A stretch of DNA of 64,000 nt from Chryseobacterium polytrichastri (GTDB taxonomy: Bacteria > Bacteroidota > Bacteroidia > Flavobacteriales > Weeksellaceae). Position numbers and translations under genes: made by a program. Shown here piece by piece: positions 43,698 through 52,577 of this stretch; positions within the stretch are counted from its first letter, which is position 1, and each line of letters begins with the position of its first letter. The DNA lies in NCBI RefSeq assembly GCF_900142445.1, contig NZ_FRAV01000018.1, forward strand, positions 39,409-103,408. Direction: 5' to 3'. Under the pieces are notes generated by a model, which saw nothing but the letters and a program-made list of their open reading frames with translations, was not told where the DNA came from and did not search any database.

Positions 43698-44210
43698 ATG
43701 GCAACAAAATGGAACCTAGACCCAACGCATAGTGAAATTACTTTCAAAGTAAAACACATGATGATCTCTAACATTAAAGGAAACTTCACCAACTTCACTG
43801 CAGAAATTGAATCTGAGGATGATACTTTCGATAATGCTAAAACCACTGCAACGATTCAAACTGATTCTGTTTCAACACATAATGCAGACAGAGATAATCA
43901 CCTGAAATCTGCAGAGTTTTTCAATGCAGAAGCTAACCCTACAATTACTTTCGATTCTCAGGCTTTGAATGGTGATGTAACAGGAAATTTAACGATCAAC
44001 GGAATTACAAAACCTATCACTCTTGATATCGATTTTGGAGGTATCAATGTTGATCCTTGGGGAAATACGAAAGCTGGTTTTTCTTTTGAAGGAAAAATTA
44101 ACAGAAAAGATTTTGGATTAAACTGGAATGCAGCTCTTGAAGCAGGAGGCGTAATGGTAAGCGAAGATGTAAAGATTGCTGGTGAATTACAGTTTGTAAA
44201 ACAAGCATAA
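43698..44210 (+). CDS. YceI-family protein
   Basis: 170 residues. The lipocalin-like YceI barrel is seen in WNLDPTHSEITFKVKHMMISNIKGNFTNF, then LKSAEFFNAEANPTITF, then DIDFGGINVDPWGNTKAGFSFEGKINRKDFGLNWN. The family binds long isoprenoid or amphiphilic lipids such as polyprenyl chains. There is no signal peptide, so this is a cytoplasmic member. It has its own promoter and a terminator at 44277-44314. Confidence 0.94.
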   Translation: MATKWNLDPTHSEITFKVKHMMISNIKGNFTNFTAEIESEDDTFDNAKTTATIQTDSVSTHNADRDNHLKSAEFFNAEANPTITFDSQALNGDVTGNLTINGITKPITLDIDFGGINVDPWGNTKAGFSFEGKINRKDFGLNWNAALEAGGVMVSEDVKIAGELQFVKQA

Positions 44211-44276
44211 TAAAAACGGATTTTTGGGGAGCCCAACGGGACGAATTAACCTAAAACATCCAAAAAATTTAATCAT

Positions 44277-44314
44277 AAAAGGTTCAGGGATTTTCTAAAA
44301 ACCTTGAACCTTTT
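44277..44314 (+). terminator. Terminator of the YceI gene
   Basis: A 13-bp stem with one G-U pair (arms at 44277-44289 and 44302-44314) followed by a T run. Confidence 0.8.
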
Positions 44315-44333
44315 TCTTTTTTAATATTACAGT

Positions 44334-45161
44334 ATGAATCTCAACGATCTACAAAACATCAGTGACAATTTTCAAAGTACACAAAGAATGCCTGTTTTAT
44401 TTCTTGGGCATGGCTCGCCGATGAATGCTATTGAAGAAAATCAGTTTGTGCAAGGTTTCAGAAAAGCGGCAACAGAAATTCCGAAACCGAATGCCATCTT
44501 ATGTATTTCTGCCCATTGGTATACACAAGGTACTTTTGTAACGGCAATGGATATGCCGCGAACGATTCATGATTTTGGCGGTTTTCCGAAGGCGTTGTTT
44601 GATGTAGAATATCCTGCTCCCGGAAGTCCGGAATTGGCCAAGGAAACGGTGGAACTTTTATCTCCTATTTTGGTTGAAGAAGATCATAATTGGGGATTAG
44701 ATCATGGCGCTTGGTCGGTGATCAAACATATGTATCCTGATGCGGATATTCCAGTGATTCAATTAAGTATTGATTATACAAAACCTCCGCAATATCATTT
44801 CGAATTGGCTCAGAAATTAAATAAACTCCGCGAAAAAGGAATCCTTATTATCGGAAGCGGAAATATTGTTCATAATTTAAGATTGATCGACTGGAAAAAT
44901 ATCGATACCGTTGGAGCCGGCTGGGACTGGGCTATTGAAGCCAGAGAGAAAACCAACAATTGGCTTCTGGATGGTAATTTCCAACCTATTATTGACTATC
45001 AGAAACAAGGAACATTTTTACAATATGCCGTTCCCACTCCGGATCATTATTTACCGTTGATCTATACGTTAGGATTGAAAGATAAGTCAGAAAATTTAGC
45101 TTTGTTTAATGATGAATTAATTGGCGGTTCGTTGAGTATGACGAGCGTGAGAATTGGATAA
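44334..45161 (+). CDS. ygiD: 4,5-DOPA-extradiol-dioxygenase-like protein YgiD
   Basis: 275 residues of the LigB/extradiol dioxygenase superfamily. Motifs: LFLGHGSPMNAIE at the start with a metal histidine, SAHWYTQGTFVT with a second, and LDHGAWSVIKHMYPDADIPVIQL containing the catalytic histidine. E. coli YgiD opens the ring of DOPA in vitro; the natural substrate is unclear. It is transcribed alone and ends at the hairpin 45175-45206. Confidence 0.9.
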   Translation: MNLNDLQNISDNFQSTQRMPVLFLGHGSPMNAIEENQFVQGFRKAATEIPKPNAILCISAHWYTQGTFVTAMDMPRTIHDFGGFPKALFDVEYPAPGSPELAKETVELLSPILVEEDHNWGLDHGAWSVIKHMYPDADIPVIQLSIDYTKPPQYHFELAQKLNKLREKGILIIGSGNIVHNLRLIDWKNIDTVGAGWDWAIEAREKTNNWLLDGNFQPIIDYQKQGTFLQYAVPTPDHYLPLIYTLGLKDKSENLALFNDELIGGSLSMTSVRIG

Positions 45162-45174
45162 AAATTCACAAAAA

Positions 45175-45206
45175 AAATAATCGGAAGACAAATCCTCCGA
45201 TTATTA
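45175..45206. terminator. Bidirectional terminator
   Basis: An 11-bp stem (AAATAATCGGA arm at 45175, complement at 45196-45206, one mismatch at the end) between convergent genes. Confidence 0.75.
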
Positions 45207-45222
45207 TAATGTACGTGTATTC

Positions 45223-45492
45223 TTAAATTTTATGTATAGAGACTACATGTGGCTGCCCTTTAATGGGCTTATAAATTTCTATAATCGCTTCCCAAACTAT
45301 ATCTGAAGGAGGCATAGATGCGTTACATCTGTAACGATAATTGGTACCATTCACCAATTGTGTTGACACTTCTTTAGGGGTATATTTTACTCCTACGAAT
45401 CCGTGCATTGCTTCATCAAATACTTTTTGATCTTCCGGGGTAAGAGCATGATACTTTGTCCATCCTCCTACTACTAATTCTTGTGTTGCCAT
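45223..45492 (-). CDS. Stefin-like cystatin (putative cysteine protease inhibitor)
   Basis: 89 residues with no signal peptide. Three features match type 1 cystatins (stefins): an N-terminal Gly-Gly (VVGGW), the first hairpin QLVNGTNYRY, an exact QxVxG motif followed by TNY, and a C-terminal region IIEIYKPIKGQPHVVSI that aligns with the end of stefins. Between them TPEDQKVFDEAM lines up with the stefin alpha helix. Eukaryotic stefins block papain-like proteases. The target here is unknown, and the protein should stay in the cytoplasm. It lies 2 bp after the small membrane protein gene. Confidence 0.85.
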   Translation of the reverse strand: MATQELVVGGWTKYHALTPEDQKVFDEAMHGFVGVKYTPKEVSTQLVNGTNYRYRCNASMPPSDIVWEAIIEIYKPIKGQPHVVSIHKI

Positions 45493-45494
45493 GA

Positions 45495-45761
45495 TTAATA
45501 TTTTGTTTTGGTTCCTACTCTTTTGGCCTTTCGGATAACGCCCCGTTTATAGATGGTTTCTGGTCTCCATGCTGAGTTGTTTTCTAATACAGATTTGCTT
45601 TGATAGTATTGAGATTGGTGATCAATTTTATCATGAAGTAAAAATGTATTGATTTGATTACATAACAAAGCTACTATACATAAAAGAGATATGATAGCGT
45701 ATATATACTCAATTTCTGGAATGCGTATAATTACTTGTTTTCTGATTGTTTTTTTTATCAC
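45495..45761 (-). CDS. Small single-span membrane protein
   Basis: 88 residues. A basic N-terminus (MIKKTIRKQVIIR) precedes one hydrophobic segment (about 17-38, EYIYAIISLLCIVALLCNQI), then a polar, basic tail of about 50 residues. No family recognised. It is immediately upstream of the stefin-like gene on the same strand, 2 bp apart, so the two are one transcript. A role as a membrane partner is inference. Confidence 0.65.
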   Translation of the reverse strand: MIKKTIRKQVIIRIPEIEYIYAIISLLCIVALLCNQINTFLLHDKIDHQSQYYQSKSVLENNSAWRPETIYKRGVIRKAKRVGTKTKY

Positions 45762-45787
45762 TAAAAAAATAGTAATATTGTTTTACC

Positions 45788-46957
45788 ATGAAAAAAATGA
45801 TATTACTATTTCTACTTTTACTTCCTCTTTATAGTTCATTTGCTCAGATCATTAAAGGTACTGTCGTGAATGATGCCGAACAGAAAATTGCCAATGTTAA
45901 TATTTATCTGGATGGAACAAAAATTGGTACTACCTCAAAAGAAGACGGCAGTTTCAGCCTTAATCTATCTTCCCAAACCATAGGAAGTTTGGTTTTCCAA
46001 AAGGAAAATTATGAAACTTTTACTACGAACCTTTCCGAAGTTCTTCATAAAACATTGAAGGTTGTTTTAATTAAAACCAACACCATTGAAGAGGTTAGAA
46101 TTATCCCGTATACTGAAGAAGCCTATAAAAATTATATTAATTATTTCCTCGATACTTTCATAGGTTATGACAGAGAAAATGTAAGGATTAAAAATCAGTG
46201 GTCTTTAAAATTTGCCTACGATAAAACAAATAAGATCCTAAAAGTAAAAGCTCCACAAACTTTAATTATCGAAAATAAAAACTTAGGCTACGAGATACAA
46301 TACAACCTCATTAGCTACGCTGCCAATTTTGATTCTAAAATGGTAAATTATACAGGAACAAGCTTTTTTAAAGAAACAAAAAACTCAGATAAAGTAAAGC
46401 TCAACAGAATGAATGCTTTTGACGGAAGTTTACTACATTTTTTCCGAAGTGTTTATAACAATAAGGTTTCCGAAGACGGATTCATTGTGAATAAAGTAGT
46501 GAAAGTTCCCAATCCGAAATACCCGACTGAAGAAGAACTAAAAACGTTGAAGAACTTTTCAGAGATGATTAAAAATTCAAGAAACATAAATATCCCTGAA
46601 GATATTAGTGATATTCTAAGACGAAAAAATAATGAAAAGCCTTACGCGCTGGCGATCACAAAAACAAAAATTCCAGATTCCGATTATGTAAAACGATCTG
46701 GTGATAAAGTCCTTTTTAGCTTTGCAGATATGCTTCAGGTAAATTATCCTAAATATTTTTTTGAACGCAAAGGAAAAGATTTTGTTAAAAGTACGATTCC
46801 TGTGACATTGTCTTCTTTTCTTCATCCCGAAGGTGAAACATTTGAAGTTTCAAAAGATGGAAACATCACAACGCCAGATTTACTAATAACTGAAGGAGAT
46901 TTTTCAAAAAATAAAATTGAAAATATGCTTCCTTTGGATTATCAATTAGGGGATTAA
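45788..46957 (+). CDS. Secreted protein with a carboxypeptidase-regulatory-like domain
   Basis: 389 residues. The signal peptide ends at SSFAQ. Residues about 20-92 form a CarboxypepD_reg-like beta sandwich: IIKGTVVNDAEQKIANVNIYLDGTKIGTTSKEDGSFSLNL. In Bacteroidota this plug-like domain starts many outer-membrane proteins, including TonB-dependent receptors, but the rest here (about 93-389, Lys/Asn-rich) has no barrel or plug. The function is unknown. It diverges from the small membrane protein gene. Confidence 0.82.
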   Translation: MKKMILLFLLLLPLYSSFAQIIKGTVVNDAEQKIANVNIYLDGTKIGTTSKEDGSFSLNLSSQTIGSLVFQKENYETFTTNLSEVLHKTLKVVLIKTNTIEEVRIIPYTEEAYKNYINYFLDTFIGYDRENVRIKNQWSLKFAYDKTNKILKVKAPQTLIIENKNLGYEIQYNLISYAANFDSKMVNYTGTSFFKETKNSDKVKLNRMNAFDGSLLHFFRSVYNNKVSEDGFIVNKVVKVPNPKYPTEEELKTLKNFSEMIKNSRNINIPEDISDILRRKNNEKPYALAITKTKIPDSDYVKRSGDKVLFSFADMLQVNYPKYFFERKGKDFVKSTIPVTLSSFLHPEGETFEVSKDGNITTPDLLITEGDFSKNKIENMLPLDYQLGD

Positions 46958-46985
46958 TGTAGACTTATTTAAATTAATAAAAAAT

Positions 46986-47154
46986 TTAACCACAAAAGTT
47001 GCAAAAGATCTTACTCGTGTAAATTCAAGTTGATCAAAGTTCATAAAAGAATAATGATCAAAAGTTTTTAAAACTTATTTGCTTATAACTTACATCGAAG
47101 TAATAAACTTAAAATTATTTAAGCATTCAATCTTTTGTTCCTTTTGTGGTTAAA
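46986..47154. repeat. MITE-like element, copy 3 (about 169 bp)
   Basis: Left end TTAACCACAAAAG, then TTG, then CAAAAGATC; right end CAATCTTTTGTTC plus CTTTTGTGGTTAA. The interior has AAAAGAATAATGATC, like copies 1 and 2. It lies between two convergent genes. Confidence 0.7.
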
Positions 47155-47175
47155 GCTAAATTTTCAGTTTACATC

Positions 47176-48684
47176 TTACTGAACTGCCTGTAAAACATTA
47201 ATATTCCCATATCCGTAATCTGAATTAGGATTTGGATAATACGTTGCAGACTGTCTCATTTTATTCAATACCTGCTCTCTTGTCCATGATGGATTTTTAG
47301 ACCAAACCAACGCAGCGATTCCAGCTGTAGAAGCAGTGGCCACAGAAGAACCTCCTACATAATCAGTTTGAGCATTATAATAACTTAGAACTGGAATATT
47401 ACTTCCTGAGGCTCTTTCCATTTGGTAGGTAAAATCAATTTCAGCTCCTGAATGGCAAACATCACATTTCTGATTGGATGTGTTTTCTTTTACTCCGGTG
47501 ATTGCCTGTGTTTCTGGCATCCAAGCTGGGAAAATAACTCCAACAAAATTGGTAAAACTTGTAGAAGTTCCACCTGCACAGAAAATTAATTTTCCTTTAG
47601 AATAGGCATATTTCACTCCATCTTCAATTTTACCCACTGAGAAAATATGCCCCATAGACATGGAAATAATTTTCACACTGTTGTTATTAGCCAGTTCTGT
47701 GAAAGCTATTTTCACTCCGTTTTGTTCATGGTATCCATCCAAAACAACATTGGTTGCGGCACGATAAGCAATTAGATTAGCATTATAAGCTACTCCCACA
47801 GGTTGCCCCTGATTATTTCTTGGAGCCGCCATTGTTGAAGCCATCTTTGTTCCGTGTCCACATTGATCATTGGGTCCGTCGTAGCCTGTAGCCCAAGGCC
47901 AAACAGAATCTACATGCACTCCAATTTTACTAATTGTTCTTCCTGATGATGACCCATTATTAAAGCTACTTCCCAACAGACTTTGCTCAGGAGAAACTCC
48001 AGTATCAATTAAACCAATCGTTACTCCGGCTCCTGTGCTATAGCTCCAAGCACTGGTAATATTATGTTTGTAAAAAGACCAAGGTGCCTTTGCATTGGGA
48101 GTTACGGTTGTATAGTCGGCAGCATTTAAAGCAATAGATTCAAATCCGCATCCTGAAGAACTTCCGCTAGATTTTGCGGTACCGTTGAATTTATTTTCAT
48201 TTTCGAAATAATGATAATCTGCAGGCTCCAGATAACGAATATTCTTCATTTTACGAAGAGCAATAACTGTCTCCTGCTTTTCAATGGCAACATCCATCTG
48301 GTTGAGGTATTTGTCAGAAGTAAGTAAGACTCTGCCTTTTTCCTTTCCTTCATATTTCTCAATAAGCGCTAGAATTTCATTTTGAATTTGTTCATTATCT
48401 GAAGACAAACTTCTGTCAAAGTCATCTTTAGAAGAACCAAAGCCAATAGAAGCGACCTTGTTTCCCTGAAAAATAGAACTCCACACAAGATGGTCGGAGG
48501 ATTTTGCCCATGAGAAAGATCCTGTGTTTTTGATAGACTCATTAATTTTTCCGTTAATTTGTTTTGCATCGAGAGGATCTTTTTGAGCAACCTCTATTTG
48601 GGCTACCTGATTCTGAAGTTCGTCTCTGTTACATGAAACCGCCACAAAGAGCAGAAACATCACATAAAATACGTTTTTTTTCAT
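47176..48684 (-). CDS. S8-family (subtilisin-like) serine protease lipoprotein
   Basis: 502 residues. The signal ends with VAVSC (lipid cysteine 18). A propeptide-like region (about 30-155) precedes the catalytic domain. The catalytic triad is visible: GLIDTGV (Asp), CGHGTKMAS (His) and GGSSVATASTAG (Ser), with the oxyanion Asn in the usual middle segment. The protease should act in the envelope or at the surface. ATG 48684 is used because the lipobox needs it; the earlier 48711 start would add ten residues. Confidence 0.92.
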   Translation of the reverse strand: MKKNVFYVMFLLFVAVSCNRDELQNQVAQIEVAQKDPLDAKQINGKINESIKNTGSFSWAKSSDHLVWSSIFQGNKVASIGFGSSKDDFDRSLSSDNEQIQNEILALIEKYEGKEKGRVLLTSDKYLNQMDVAIEKQETVIALRKMKNIRYLEPADYHYFENENKFNGTAKSSGSSSGCGFESIALNAADYTTVTPNAKAPWSFYKHNITSAWSYSTGAGVTIGLIDTGVSPEQSLLGSSFNNGSSSGRTISKIGVHVDSVWPWATGYDGPNDQCGHGTKMASTMAAPRNNQGQPVGVAYNANLIAYRAATNVVLDGYHEQNGVKIAFTELANNNSVKIISMSMGHIFSVGKIEDGVKYAYSKGKLIFCAGGTSTSFTNFVGVIFPAWMPETQAITGVKENTSNQKCDVCHSGAEIDFTYQMERASGSNIPVLSYYNAQTDYVGGSSVATASTAGIAALVWSKNPSWTREQVLNKMRQSATYYPNPNSDYGYGNINVLQAVQ

Positions 48685-48810
48685 ATAAATAATTTTGGTT
48701 TGGAGCTTCAAGATATCACTTTATATTGAATTACAGATATTTGAAAAATTAAATTAACATTACCTGCATATCAATTTTCATGAAGCTTAGTCCAAAATTT
48801 TTATATGAAA

Positions 48811-49257
48811 TTAAAGACGTTTTTCGTAGCAGACACTATTATCAATACCCATGTATTGTCCGTAATTAGGAATTCTTTGATAGCCACTTTTTTCATACAA
48901 AGCAATGGCTTCAGGTTGCTTGATTCCTGTTTCCAAGACACACTTTTTATAACCCATTTCCTTAGCCCAGTTTTCTAATTCTTTTACGATCATTCCGGCT
49001 AATCCTTTTTTTCTAAAATCCGGATGCGTGTACATTCTTTTGATCTCCACCGTATCATCATCAAATTTTTTAAAAGCGCCGCAAGCTGCAGGATTATGAT
49101 CTACATACATTACGATACAGTTTTTGATCATATCAATTTTGTTGAATTGATGATAAAATGCATGATACTCTCCGTCACGTATGGCTAAATCGGCATCAAG
49201 ATGTTTTACTAAGTTTTGAAAGTCTATGTTTGAGGAATCTGTTTTCGTTATTGTCAT
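48811..49257 (-). CDS. GNAT-family N-acetyltransferase
   Basis: 148 residues. The acetyl-CoA motif is RMYTHPDFRKKGLAGMIVKELENWA, with a core strand (VEIKRMYT) before it and the C-terminal LETGIKQPEAIALYEKSGYQRIP. The substrate is unknown. The promoter element TATTTTTG lies at 49276-49283, just before the ATG. Confidence 0.88.
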   Translation of the reverse strand: MTITKTDSSNIDFQNLVKHLDADLAIRDGEYHAFYHQFNKIDMIKNCIVMYVDHNPAACGAFKKFDDDTVEIKRMYTHPDFRKKGLAGMIVKELENWAKEMGYKKCVLETGIKQPEAIALYEKSGYQRIPNYGQYMGIDNSVCYEKRL

Positions 49258-49275
49258 CGTTTTATATTATTAGCA

Positions 49276-49283
49276 CAAAAATA
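49276..49283 (-). promoter_or_regulatory. Promoter element (TATTTTTG) for the 48811 gene
   Basis: Exact TAnnTTTG on the minus strand, 18 bp before ATG 49257. Confidence 0.55.
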
Positions 49284-49330
49284 ATTGATTTATTTTATGT
49301 TCTCACATATCAAGCAGAGTTTGCAGATGA

Positions 49331-50005
49331 TCACATGTGTTTTTCAGGAATACTTGCTATAAAAATACAGCTATCAACATCATTTTTATTGTCAAAATCG
49401 TTATACGGTTCGTTATATAAAATTTCACTTTCTTTTGTTAAAATCATTCTCCACTTATAATTTCCAAAAAAAACAATTGGTGATATTAATTCATTTGTAT
49501 TTTCTTTTACCTCAAATTTCCATTTGTAGCTAGTTTCATAATCATCAATAATCTCTATTGTATTTGGATATAATTCAGATTCAGTAATTGTTTCATTTAT
49601 ATCTTTTATTGCCTTAAACATTTCTACTTTATCAGAATTTATGTTTTCAGGAAAATATTTAAACCCTAATTTCAACCAATAGAACTTACTTTCTTTAGGG
49701 GAACAATGTAATGTGAAACAATAATATTTCTTGTTTTTATATTTCTTGAATATTTCTTGAAACATCTTTTTACCTATCCCTTTATTACGATATTCATTTT
49801 TAACTTCGGCAGTTTCAATCTCAATTATAATATCATTCCTAATTGCACTTAAACAATAAAATCCTATCGTATCATTATTATATTCTGCAACAACTAATTT
49901 TTTGTTTCGAAAAGAAGAATGGAGGTGTGTTTTTTCAAGTCCCCATTTTTTTATATCCTCAATGTTTTTATTCGTAGGGTTAAAAATAATTTTCAGATTT
50001 TCCAT
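49331..50005 (-). CDS. GNAT-family acetyltransferase with a C-terminal extension
   Basis: 224 residues. The acetyl-CoA motif is AEVKNEYRNKGIGKKMFQEIFKKYK, a clear Q/RxxGxG match, with KFYWLKLGFKYFP further on. Residues 125-224 form a separate region of unknown fold, beta-rich and acidic, which is unusual for a standalone acetyltransferase. The gene is very AT-rich, more so than its neighbours, which could mean transfer. Its own promoter is at 50029-50036. Confidence 0.8.
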   Translation of the reverse strand: MENLKIIFNPTNKNIEDIKKWGLEKTHLHSSFRNKKLVVAEYNNDTIGFYCLSAIRNDIIIEIETAEVKNEYRNKGIGKKMFQEIFKKYKNKKYYCFTLHCSPKESKFYWLKLGFKYFPENINSDKVEMFKAIKDINETITESELYPNTIEIIDDYETSYKWKFEVKENTNELISPIVFFGNYKWRMILTKESEILYNEPYNDFDNKNDVDSCIFIASIPEKHM

Positions 50006-50028
50006 TTAAATATATTTTTATATTAGAC

Positions 50029-50036
50029 CAAATTTA
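50029..50036 (-). promoter_or_regulatory. Promoter element (TAAATTTG) for the 49331 gene
   Basis: Exact TAnnTTTG on the minus strand, 24 bp before ATG 50005. Confidence 0.55.
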
Positions 50037-50043
50037 AAAGAAA

Positions 50044-50069
50044 AAAGCTCCCTTTTTCAAGGAAGCTTT
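50044..50069 (-). terminator. hutH terminator
   Basis: An 11-bp stem with one mismatch (AAAGCTCCCTT arm at 50044-50054, AAGGAAGCTTT arm at 50059-50069), about 25 bp past the hutH stop. Confidence 0.8.
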
Positions 50070-50092
50070 CATATCATTTTTAGTTTTGAAAA

Positions 50093-51580
50093 TTAATTCA
50101 CAACAAATTTTCTATCATTAATTAATTCAGCAATAGCAAGCATATCTTTTCCAATTAATCTGTCTTCTTCCAGTTTGTCAACTTTAGAACGGATTAGGGC
50201 AAAGTTTTCTTCAATAATTTTTGAACATTTTGCAGGTCTTCTGAATTCCAGACCTTGTGCTGCAAACATTAATTCCACTGATAAAATATTAACCAAATTC
50301 CCAAGAACCTGATTGAATTTTCTACCCGAAATACTTCCCATCGAAACGTGATCTTCCTGCCCTAAACTTGTCGGAATTGAATCTGCAGAAGCGGGGAAAC
50401 ATAGTGTCTTATTCTCTGTTACCAATGCCGCAGAAGTATATTGAGGAATCATGAATCCTGAATTTAATCCAGAGCTTTCTGTTAATAATCTTGGTAAACC
50501 GTATTTTCCTTCCAATAATAAGTAACTTCTTCTATCAGAAATATTTCCTAATTCAGCCGCAGCCAATGTTGCATAATCTAAAGGCATTGCCATTAATTGT
50601 CCGTGGAAATTTCCTCCTGAGATAGATTCTTCAGCACTTAAAACAATCGGATTATCTGTAACAGAATTTAATTCTGTGTTTGCCATTAATTTAAGATGTT
50701 CAAAAGCATTTCTGCTCGCTCCGTGAACCTGAGGAACACATCTCATAGAATAAGGATCCTGTACACGCTCACACTCTTCGTGAGCCTTCATGTTTTCAGA
50801 ACCTTTTAAAAATTTTACCATTCTGGCAGCCACTTTTTTACTTCCTTCAAATGGTCTGATGTCATGAAGTTCTTTTTTAAATGGACTTTCAGAACCTCTG
50901 TAAGCTTCTAAGCTCATTGCTGCTGTTAAATCAGCAAGATCCAAAAGATATTCGAATTTCTCTAATCCTTTAATGGCATGTGCTAAAATAAACTGAGTTC
51001 CGTTAATTAGTCCCAATCCTTCTTTTGGACCTAAAGTCAATGGTTCAAGATTGTGTTTCTCTAATATTTCAGCAGTTTCGAAAATATGATCTCCTTCCCA
51101 AACCTGTCCTAACCCTAAAAGTGGTAAAACCAAGTGCGATAAAGGCGCTAAATCTCCCGACGCTCCAACAGAACCTTGCTCAGGAACTACAGGAATGATA
51201 TCTTTCTCCAACATGGTAATCAATCGCTCGATCACCTCCAAAGAAACTCCTGAAAAACCTTTTGACAATGCATGCACTTTAGCAATGATCATGATCTTTG
51301 AAAATTCTTTATCAATAGGTTTACCTACGCCTACTGCGTGAGAAATAATTAAGTTATATTGTAATTGTGCTGTTTCGTCAGCAGAAATTTTGGTATCGCA
51401 AAGAGGGCCAAAACCTGTATTGATTCCGTACACACATCTGTCGGACTCTACAATTTTCTGAACGTTTTGCTGTGATTTTAAAATTTGATCTTTTGAAGCT
51501 TTATTAAGTTTCGCTTTTTTTGGATTTTTGCAGATTTCTAATACATCATGAAAACTGAAAACATCTATTCCGTATATCAT
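50093..51580 (-). CDS. hutH: Histidine ammonia-lyase
   Basis: 495 residues. It converts histidine to urocanate and ammonia. The MIO cofactor forms from A140-S141-G142 in GSVGASGDLAPLSH; the active-site tyrosine and neighbours are in YGINTGFGPL. At the substrate-specificity site it has SHAVGVG, which favours histidine over tyrosine in this superfamily, though this is not proof. No other hut genes are next to it, so this member stands alone. ATG 51580 is chosen because the protein begins MIYGIDVF. Confidence 0.93.
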   Translation of the reverse strand: MIYGIDVFSFHDVLEICKNPKKAKLNKASKDQILKSQQNVQKIVESDRCVYGINTGFGPLCDTKISADETAQLQYNLIISHAVGVGKPIDKEFSKIMIIAKVHALSKGFSGVSLEVIERLITMLEKDIIPVVPEQGSVGASGDLAPLSHLVLPLLGLGQVWEGDHIFETAEILEKHNLEPLTLGPKEGLGLINGTQFILAHAIKGLEKFEYLLDLADLTAAMSLEAYRGSESPFKKELHDIRPFEGSKKVAARMVKFLKGSENMKAHEECERVQDPYSMRCVPQVHGASRNAFEHLKLMANTELNSVTDNPIVLSAEESISGGNFHGQLMAMPLDYATLAAAELGNISDRRSYLLLEGKYGLPRLLTESSGLNSGFMIPQYTSAALVTENKTLCFPASADSIPTSLGQEDHVSMGSISGRKFNQVLGNLVNILSVELMFAAQGLEFRRPAKCSKIIEENFALIRSKVDKLEEDRLIGKDMLAIAELINDRKFVVN

Positions 51581-51710
51581 TGTCTTAATTTTGCTTAAAA
51601 TTACACTTTTAACCACAACTGTAAAAGTAAAATTTCAGCCCTAATTTATTTTTCAAAACAAGTGATTTAATTTATTACATTTACGTCCGAAAATAAAAAA
51701 ACAATAACCC

Positions 51711-52475
51711 ATGAAATTTAAAGCTTTACTGCTTGCCTTTTGCTTTGTAAGCGTTGCATCTTTTGCCCAAGACAAAGTAAAATACTCTAAGGAAGAGAAA
51801 CAAAAAATGGAAAAGTATCTTTTTAATGAAGGATTCAACACACCATCTCCTAAAAAAACATCTACCCTAATTTTAAAAGACGGAACTACTCACAAAGGAT
51901 TCTGTAGTAAAATTGATACTAAAAAAGGACAAATCTTTGAAGTATCTATCAAAGACAGTATCTCAAAAAAGAATATGACTTTCAATGCTGAGCAAATTGA
52001 CGAAATGTATGTATATCCCAGCAATGCCGAAAAGTTTGCAAAAGTAGCCAAGTACATGGGAAACATCAGAAATATTGGAACAAAAAGTTTAAATAAAAGT
52101 ACAACAAATGGTCGTATTTATTTTGTAAACCAAACCGTTTCTCTAAAAAATAAGAAGGATGATAAAGAATTTTTAATGCAGGTAATCAACCCTGGATTTG
52201 ACGATATCATTTCTGTTTACCACGATCCTAGAGCGAAAGAAACAGGAGGTGTTTCATTTGGTTATGGCCCTCAGTTGGGTGGTGGAGTTATTAAATCTTA
52301 TTATGTTAAAAAAGGGGATAAAGTAATGTGGCTTCACAAAGATGATTTTGAAGACAACTATGATTTCCTTTTTGGAGACAACAAAGAGTTCATGAAAAAA
52401 TATCCTAAAAAATCTGTTGAATGGGACTACTTAAGTTTCTTAATCAACGAGTACACTCAGATGACAAACGGATAA
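51711..52475 (+). CDS. Secreted protein of unknown function
   Basis: 254 residues with a signal peptide (1-20, ending SFAQ). The mature part has a beta-rich segment with DGTTHKGFCSKIDTKKGQIFEVSIKD, then a Gly-rich loop (GGVSFGYGPQLGGGV) and a helical end. No known motif or catalytic set. A single-gene transcript ending at the terminator 52498-52524. Confidence 0.72.
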   Translation: MKFKALLLAFCFVSVASFAQDKVKYSKEEKQKMEKYLFNEGFNTPSPKKTSTLILKDGTTHKGFCSKIDTKKGQIFEVSIKDSISKKNMTFNAEQIDEMYVYPSNAEKFAKVAKYMGNIRNIGTKSLNKSTTNGRIYFVNQTVSLKNKKDDKEFLMQVINPGFDDIISVYHDPRAKETGGVSFGYGPQLGGGVIKSYYVKKGDKVMWLHKDDFEDNYDFLFGDNKEFMKKYPKKSVEWDYLSFLINEYTQMTNG

Positions 52476-52497
52476 TACATCCAATTATATAATGTAC

Positions 52498-52524
52498 AAA
52501 GCTGTAGAAATTTTCTGCAGCTTT
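52498..52524 (+). terminator. Terminator after the secreted protein gene
   Basis: A 13-bp stem with one G-U pair (AAAGCTGTAGAAA arm) and a T run. Confidence 0.85.
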
Positions 52525-52577
52525 TTTTGTTTTTAATGAAAAATTAGAAATTGTATTTTAGCATTAAAATTATCATC

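Noticed and set aside
50093..51580. Tyrosine ammonia-lyase
   Set aside because: The residues next to the substrate site (SHAVGVG) fit histidine lyases better, though other hut genes are absent.
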